Below, in pieces: positions 5,898 to 8,650 of a stretch of DNA of 8,650 nucleotides. This DNA is from JACPRB01 sp964468745 (GTDB lineage Bacteria; Planctomycetota; MHYJ01; JACPRB01). The stretch is from the NCBI GenBank assembly GCA_964468745.1, contig CAYXVY010000324.1, forward strand, positions 1 to 8,650. Direction: 5' to 3'. Made by a program: the position numbers and the translations under genes. Every line of letters begins with the position of its first letter. The stretch's first letter is position 1. Below the pieces are notes generated by a model, which did no database searches, was not told where the DNA came from, and was given only the letters and a program-made list of their open reading frames with translations.

Positions 5898-8650
5898 TTA
5901 CTTCCAATCCTGGAAGTACTCCTTCGCCCCGACGCCCAGGCTTTCCAGCCTGGCCTTTACGAACGTCGTCTTGCGCGACTCGAAGGCGGCCGCGAGCAGG
6001 ATGATGAAGCCGCCGATGATCATCCCCCACTCCGCCATCCGCGTCTCGCGTTCGATCAGGAACTGCATCGCCTTGCCGCCCGTCTCCAGCAGCATGGCCG
6101 CCGTGCCGCCGATGAGATAGATCCGGCGCCTGAACGCCATTCCCGAGAGCATGACGACGAGCGCTAGCCCGTAGAGGAGGAGCGCGTGCCACCCCTTGCC
6201 CGCCCCGAAGCTCGCGACTCCCGACGGGAGCGTGAACGCCGCGACCGCAAGCGCCTCGATCAGCCCCGCTGTCTGCCGCTCCGTCCTGTCGCGCAACACG
6301 AACACGTTCCAGACGACGAGCAGCGCCGCGACCGGCGCTGTATACGCCTCCACGATGACATCGTGGGCATTCGGCGGTAGCGCGAGCCAGTGAAGGAACA
6401 TGTAGTACGCGCCGACGAGATTGATCGCCCCCGCATAATGGAACGCTGGACGCTTCTCGGACGCCCCCGCCGCCGCAAATAGCAACGACGACAGCGTCAT
6501 CCCGCCGATCGCCCAAAGACATGCCGTCGGATCAACGAAATACACGCGCTGCGTTGAACCCACCGCGAGCGCAGCTACACCCGCGACGATCGCCACGTGG
6601 AAGAACGGCTTGAGATAGACCTCCGCCTGGCCGCGCAACGCCCGCGTGGCCACTGCCTGCACGAGCGCGACGGCCGCAATCTCGACCAGCGCACGCTCAA
6701 GCTGAATCCCGGCTGCATGCATCGCCGACAGGTTCATCCCCATGAGCGCGGCGGCCGCCGCGTACATCAGCATCGGCTGGCGCATGTAGATCGCCGCCAT
6801 GCCGCCCATCGTCGCGACCGCAAGGAGATTGAGCGTGCGTTCCGTTGCGTGGTCAAATCCGAACGCCGTGGCCAGGATCGCCCCGACACCCGCCATCGCG
6901 AGCAACGGGACCGAGAAGCGCTCGCCGCGCCGACCGTGCACGTTCCACGAGAGCGCGAAGAGCGCCAGCGGAATCACCATCGCGACCAGCGACGGCATCG
7001 TCGCGCGCATATGAACGAGCCACCCGTGCAGCGCGACTTCGCCGGCGAGCGCGCACACCGCGCCCAGCAGGACCCAGTCCACACGGTCGCGCACCTCGGA
7101 GTAGGCGCAATACACGACCCCGGCACCAACGAGGACGATCGCCACTTGCAGCGTCGGCTCGTATAGAGTCATCGCGCCGACCACCGAGATGAACATCGTC
7201 ACGACCGACGCCCCTTCGAGCCACGGCGCGTGCCCCGTGCCGAGCTTGCGTCGCGCCAGTTCCGCCCACACGAGCGCCTGCACCGGCACCGCCAGCACCA
7301 GCACGCCCGTCCACGGCGTCCACTCGAGCTGCTCGCGCAGGAAGTAGACGACCGCCGCCGAGAAACCGGTGAGTGCGAGGGACGCGACGGCCGTGAACGT
7401 CCGCGCGCGCCAGAGCACGGCAAGCGCCGCATACAGGAACACGGAGCTTCCCGTCACCGCCAGGTAGCTCGGCGCCTGCTTCGTCCCCACCATGAATCCG
7501 CGAAGCGATGCAATCACGGCGACGCCGACCGAAACCAGCGCGAGCGGCCAGGCCTGCTTCTCGAAGCCCAGCTTGCGGAGCCAGTACGCACCGGCGCACA
7601 TCGCCGGTGCCGCCGCGAAGACGGCGGTCGGTCCCCACGGATCCCCCTTGCCGAAGTAGCGCAGCGTAAGGAGATACGCGAAGGCGCCGAAGCACGACAT
7701 CAGCGTCGCCGGCACGCGATAGTCCACTCGCTCCGGTTTCGCGAAGGCGAAGAACGCGGCCATCGCCGCAGTCGTCCACGCAACGCCGATCGGCCCCGGC
7801 GCGAGTTTCTTCTCCCACATGGCCGGATCGAGGAACGTGAACCCGAGGAGACCAAGCAGCACCGCGAGCCCGGCGACCGACAGATGCAGCGAGAACTCTT
7901 CCTTCTTCGAGTCCTTCCATGCCGCGAGCAACGCCGCCATCGGGATCGGCATCAGGCAGAGCGTGCGCAGATGCTCCGGCATGATCCACTGGGATGCGCC
8001 CCACTTGTTGTCGAGCAGGAGCACGGTTCCGGCGGTCGCGAGATACGTCCCTATGTGCGCGAGCCAGCCGTGGGGCGTGAACCTCGCCGCCGCGAGATAG
8101 AAGACTCCGACTCCAACCAGGGTGATGCCGTTCGGCAGTCGCGTACCGAGCGCCGTCTGCACCCCGGCAAAGAGGACGGCGCCGACCGTCGCCAGCACCC
8201 CCGTGAGGAGCGTCGGCCGCAACACCCACTTCTTCGCATAATACTCGAGGCCGAAGTAGACCAGCGCGAGACTCAGCGCGGCGGGACCCATCCACTCCGT
8301 CGGGAGCCCGCACGCGCGCGTCACATAAATGTAGGCGAACCCGAACGCGCCGTAGGTCACGTCGGCGACGTGCCGGCTCCGCTCCCAGTGCGCGATCGGA
8401 CCGAAGACGAGCCCCGTCAGTACGCACGACGCCGCACCCAACCACCGCAGCCACGGCATCGACACGCCCATGTACCGGCCGTCGTAGTACGCCAGCGTGT
8501 GCACAGCGAGGAAAATGAAGGCGATCCCCGCCGCGCACGTCGCGCACGCAATGATCGTCCGGTAAAGCGACTCCTCGCGCTTGCGCCAATAGCCTGCCGC
8601 AGCAACATGCACGAACCCGAACGCAGCGTACGGCATCGCGTACCAGTACG
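5898..8650 (-). CDS. Very large polytopic membrane protein, unknown function (N-terminus off window)
   Basis: At least 912 residues from the first visible ATG (8636). The frame stays open upstream to the edge with hydrophobic/aromatic codons (YWYA before that ATG), so the real start is probably outside. The protein is almost entirely hydrophobic segments: about 30 likely membrane helices (for example residues 31-50, 117-133, 142-160, 252-268, 308-326, 391-409, 549-564, 621-640, 678-694, 816-833 and 869-885). They are separated by short basic or aromatic loops such as HWERSRH and RDRTERQT. It ends in a short charged, presumably cytoplasmic tail (ESRKTTFVKARLESLGVGAKEYFQDWK region, 886-912). 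No catalytic, nucleotide-binding or metal motif was recognised. AFGFVHVAAAG (5-15) and AFGFAYIYVTRACG (97-110) look alike, hinting at internal duplication. Its size and monotony recall large predicted membrane-protein families such as DUF2339, but I cannot assign it. It is convergent with the secreted-protein gene. Confidence 0.8.
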   Translation of the reverse strand, partial: YWYAMPYAAFGFVHVAAAGYWRKREESLYRTIIACATCAAGIAFIFLAVHTLAYYDGRYMGVSMPWLRWLGAASCVLTGLVFGPIAHWERSRHVADVTYGAFGFAYIYVTRACGLPTEWMGPAALSLALVYFGLEYYAKKWVLRPTLLTGVLATVGAVLFAGVQTALGTRLPNGITLVGVGVFYLAAARFTPHGWLAHIGTYLATAGTVLLLDNKWGASQWIMPEHLRTLCLMPIPMAALLAAWKDSKKEEFSLHLSVAGLAVLLGLLGFTFLDPAMWEKKLAPGPIGVAWTTAAMAAFFAFAKPERVDYRVPATLMSCFGAFAYLLTLRYFGKGDPWGPTAVFAAAPAMCAGAYWLRKLGFEKQAWPLALVSVGVAVIASLRGFMVGTKQAPSYLAVTGSSVFLYAALAVLWRARTFTAVASLALTGFSAAVVYFLREQLEWTPWTGVLVLAVPVQALVWAELARRKLGTGHAPWLEGASVVTMFISVVGAMTLYEPTLQVAIVLVGAGVVYCAYSEVRDRVDWVLLGAVCALAGEVALHGWLVHMRATMPSLVAMVIPLALFALSWNVHGRRGERFSVPLLAMAGVGAILATAFGFDHATERTLNLLAVATMGGMAAIYMRQPMLMYAAAAALMGMNLSAMHAAGIQLERALVEIAAVALVQAVATRALRGQAEVYLKPFFHVAIVAGVAALAVGSTQRVYFVDPTACLWAIGGMTLSSLLFAAAGASEKRPAFHYAGAINLVGAYYMFLHWLALPPNAHDVIVEAYTAPVAALLVVWNVFVLRDRTERQTAGLIEALAVAAFTLPSGVASFGAGKGWHALLLYGLALVVMLSGMAFRRRIYLIGGTAAMLLETGGKAMQFLIERETRMAEWGMIIGGFIILLAAAFESRKTTFVKARLESLGVGAKEYFQDWK

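Noticed and set aside
6853..8589. 578-codon minus-strand frame inside the membrane-protein gene
   Set aside because: It is an alternative frame of the hydrophobic gene. Its product is an Arg/Gly/Ala-rich mixture, and the membrane-helix pattern exists only in the other frame.

Overview
The window is 8650 bases of GC-rich bacterial chromosome. It has long open frames on both strands, which is the usual high-GC shadowing, and tightly packed genes. Nothing in it looks plasmid- or phage-borne. The mix of a secreted 'HEWGTFTS' protein with a HEAT-like tail, a very large polytopic membrane protein, and heptamer-type intergenic repeats resembles Acidobacteriota or Planctomycetota-type genomes. This placement is an impression from gene content only.

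Left block (1-4357, all minus strand, read right to left): a DASS/SLC13-type Na+-coupled anion transporter (2888-4357); after a 36-nt gap, nrdR (2402-2851), the zinc-ribbon/ATP-cone repressor of ribonucleotide reductase genes; then, overlapping by ATGA, a 598-residue ATP-cone protein with an NrdD-like (class III ribonucleotide reductase) fold (609-2405); then, overlapping by TGATG, the circularly permuted ribosome-assembly GTPase rsgA (1-609, C-terminus cut by the window edge). The last three genes appear translationally coupled.

The main find is the NrdD-like protein. It keeps the ATP-cone and recognisable NrdD barrel blocks. The residue expected to be the thiyl-radical cysteine in the finger loop is serine (Ser378). 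The whole C-terminal zinc/glycyl-radical domain is absent, and no coding space is left for it. It therefore looks like a catalytically dead reductase kept as an intact gene beside NrdR. I propose a nucleotide-sensing or regulatory partner of NrdR; this is inference.

Centre (4358-4427): a short divergent intergenic region between the transporter and a plus-strand gene (4428-5693) for a secreted protein of unknown function with a C-terminal HEAT-like segment.

Right block: a 204-nt convergent intergenic region (5694-5897) holds degenerate heptamer arrays in opposite orientation around a core with a hairpin. Beyond it, a minus-strand gene (5898 to beyond 8650) encodes an unrecognised membrane protein with roughly 30 hydrophobic segments, whose N-terminus lies outside the window. 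I saw no tRNA, rRNA, CRISPR array, IS element or phage gene.
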